Part shown: in pieces, positions 5,200-5,904 of the stretch | How positions within the stretch are numbered: position 1 is the stretch's first letter | How the letters are laid out: each line of letters starts with the position of its first letter | NCBI GenBank assembly: GCA_002376965.1 | Contig: DFOV01000217.1 | Location: forward strand, 1,216 to 7,119 | DNA from: Gammaproteobacteria bacterium UBA3532 | Lineage (GTDB): Bacteria; Pseudomonadota; Gammaproteobacteria; Enterobacterales; UBA3532 | DNA: 5,904 nt | Reading direction: 5' to 3' | Made by a program: the position numbers and the translations under genes | The notes under the pieces: model-generated | Databases searched by the model: none | What the model saw: the letters and a program-made list of their open reading frames with translations, nothing else | What the model was told of the DNA's origin: nothing

Positions 5200-5904
5200 T
5201 TATGGTCGACGCAAAGTGAATTCTGGGCTGCTTGCCCATTCTTGCCAGAAAACGTTATTGGCTTTCATTGAGCTGGTGAGTTTCTCCAGCTGACATTGAT
5301 CTTGCTGAGATTCTTGATAGCCACGGGCATAGCGATAGAACTGGCGCACATAGCAGCCAGTAAATTCGTCGCCGTCAGCAAGTGCCGAAGCCAAGCTAGG
5401 CGCATCAGTGAAGCTGTGGTTGCCAATGGTTCCTTGGCTGGCTGTTTCACCTAAAGGATTGACCAGGCCATTGCGATCGAGTTGATTGAGTCCAAACCCA
5501 GGCTGGATATAAGCCAGTACATCACTCCCCAAAAACGGCCACAAGGTGTCGAGTTGCTCTTTTATCCAGTCGCGTTGTTTTTGTGGATCGTCTGAATCTA
5601 CCATTACGGTTGGACAAATAGCGCCGTCAGGACAGGGGAGTGGGATCATAAAGCTATGTGGTAAATCTTGCTGAAGTTGATCGAGAATGGGGTCGTAGAA
5701 TTCTGGTGTCGTTTGGCATAGCAAATTCTCCCGAATCATTCGGGCACGAGCCATCGGATCGGCCATGCCGGTTCCTGGCTGATATCCTAGTATTGAAGCA
5801 TGGCCAAAAATACCACTACGATGTCCTTGATACTGAATGGTTTGGTGCGCACCACTATCATTTGTCAGGCCATAATAGTCAGCTAAGGCAGGGCTTACTT
5901 CAGA
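5200..5904 (-). CDS. C-terminal part of a DUF1592/DUF1588/DUF1585 protein (5' end outside window)
   Basis: The frame is open to the right edge with no stop, giving the last 234 residues of a longer protein. The ATG at 5764-5766 is internal, because family sequence continues upstream of it (HRSGIFGHASILGY, fragment residues 28-41). DUF1588 (PF07627) is seen in SGIFGHASILGY through ARARMIRENLLCQTTPE (53-68). DUF1585 (PF07624) is seen in YIQPGFGLNQLDRNG (132-146), the SFTDAPSLASALADG stretch (164-178) and FTGCYVRQFYRYARG (181-195). In complete members DUF1587, DUF1595 and DUF1592 domains, and sometimes cytochrome-type heme sites, lie further toward the N terminus; none can be seen here. Partnership with a DUF1552 gene is the usual arrangement for this family. 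The stop codon TAA overlaps the ribosome binding site of the DUF1552 gene, which suggests coupled translation. The biochemical role is unknown. Confidence 0.85.
   Translation of the reverse strand, partial: SEVSPALADYYGLTNDSGAHQTIQYQGHRSGIFGHASILGYQPGTGMADPMARARMIRENLLCQTTPEFYDPILDQLQQDLPHSFMIPLPCPDGAICPTVMVDSDDPQKQRDWIKEQLDTLWPFLGSDVLAYIQPGFGLNQLDRNGLVNPLGETASQGTIGNHSFTDAPSLASALADGDEFTGCYVRQFYRYARGYQESQQDQCQLEKLTSSMKANNVFWQEWASSPEFTLRRP

Noticed and set aside
5200..5766. Reading the right-most gene as a complete 188-residue protein starting at the ATG at 5766.
   Set aside because: The same frame stays open to 5904 and its upstream part (SGIFGHASILGY) is DUF1588-like, so the ATG is internal and the gene is cut by the window edge.

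Overview
The window looks like the chromosome of a free-living, probably marine or environmental gammaproteobacterium. This is an inference from protein resemblance: the CcdAB pair is closest in feel to Vibrio-type CcdAB, and a DUF1552 gene sits with a DUF1588/DUF1585 gene. No species can be named from the sequence. Apart from a short gene tail at the left edge, every convincing gene is on the minus strand, so transcription runs right to left.

Right part (3889-5904): two genes, 12 bases apart, form an operon. The upstream one is the C-terminal part of a large DUF1592/DUF1588/DUF1585-type protein that enters from beyond the right edge. The downstream one is a complete DUF1552 protein with a twin-arginine signal peptide. 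These families are usually found paired and exported; their biochemical role is unknown.

Middle part (1398-3816): a complete 560-residue AAA-ATPase-like/PD-(D/E)XK nuclease protein has its own good sigma-70 promoter and a terminator. After it comes a compact ccdA-ccdB toxin-antitoxin operon. Its promoter overlaps a perfect inverted repeat containing GTATAC, the likely autoregulatory operator.

Left part (1-1280): a 313-residue heme-binding/FABP-like beta-barrel family protein, then a convergent intergenic region holding a 115-base fold-back element, then the 37-residue end of a plus-strand gene. The core of the fold-back element recurs almost exactly at 3833-3860. The two copies bracket the heme-binding-like gene, ccdAB and the ATPase/nuclease gene.

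I do not see a clearly new multi-gene system. The best leads are the two-copy palindromic repeat bracketing an accessory-looking segment, the ccd operator architecture, and a DUF1552 protein that lacks the SHH part of its family's signature motif.
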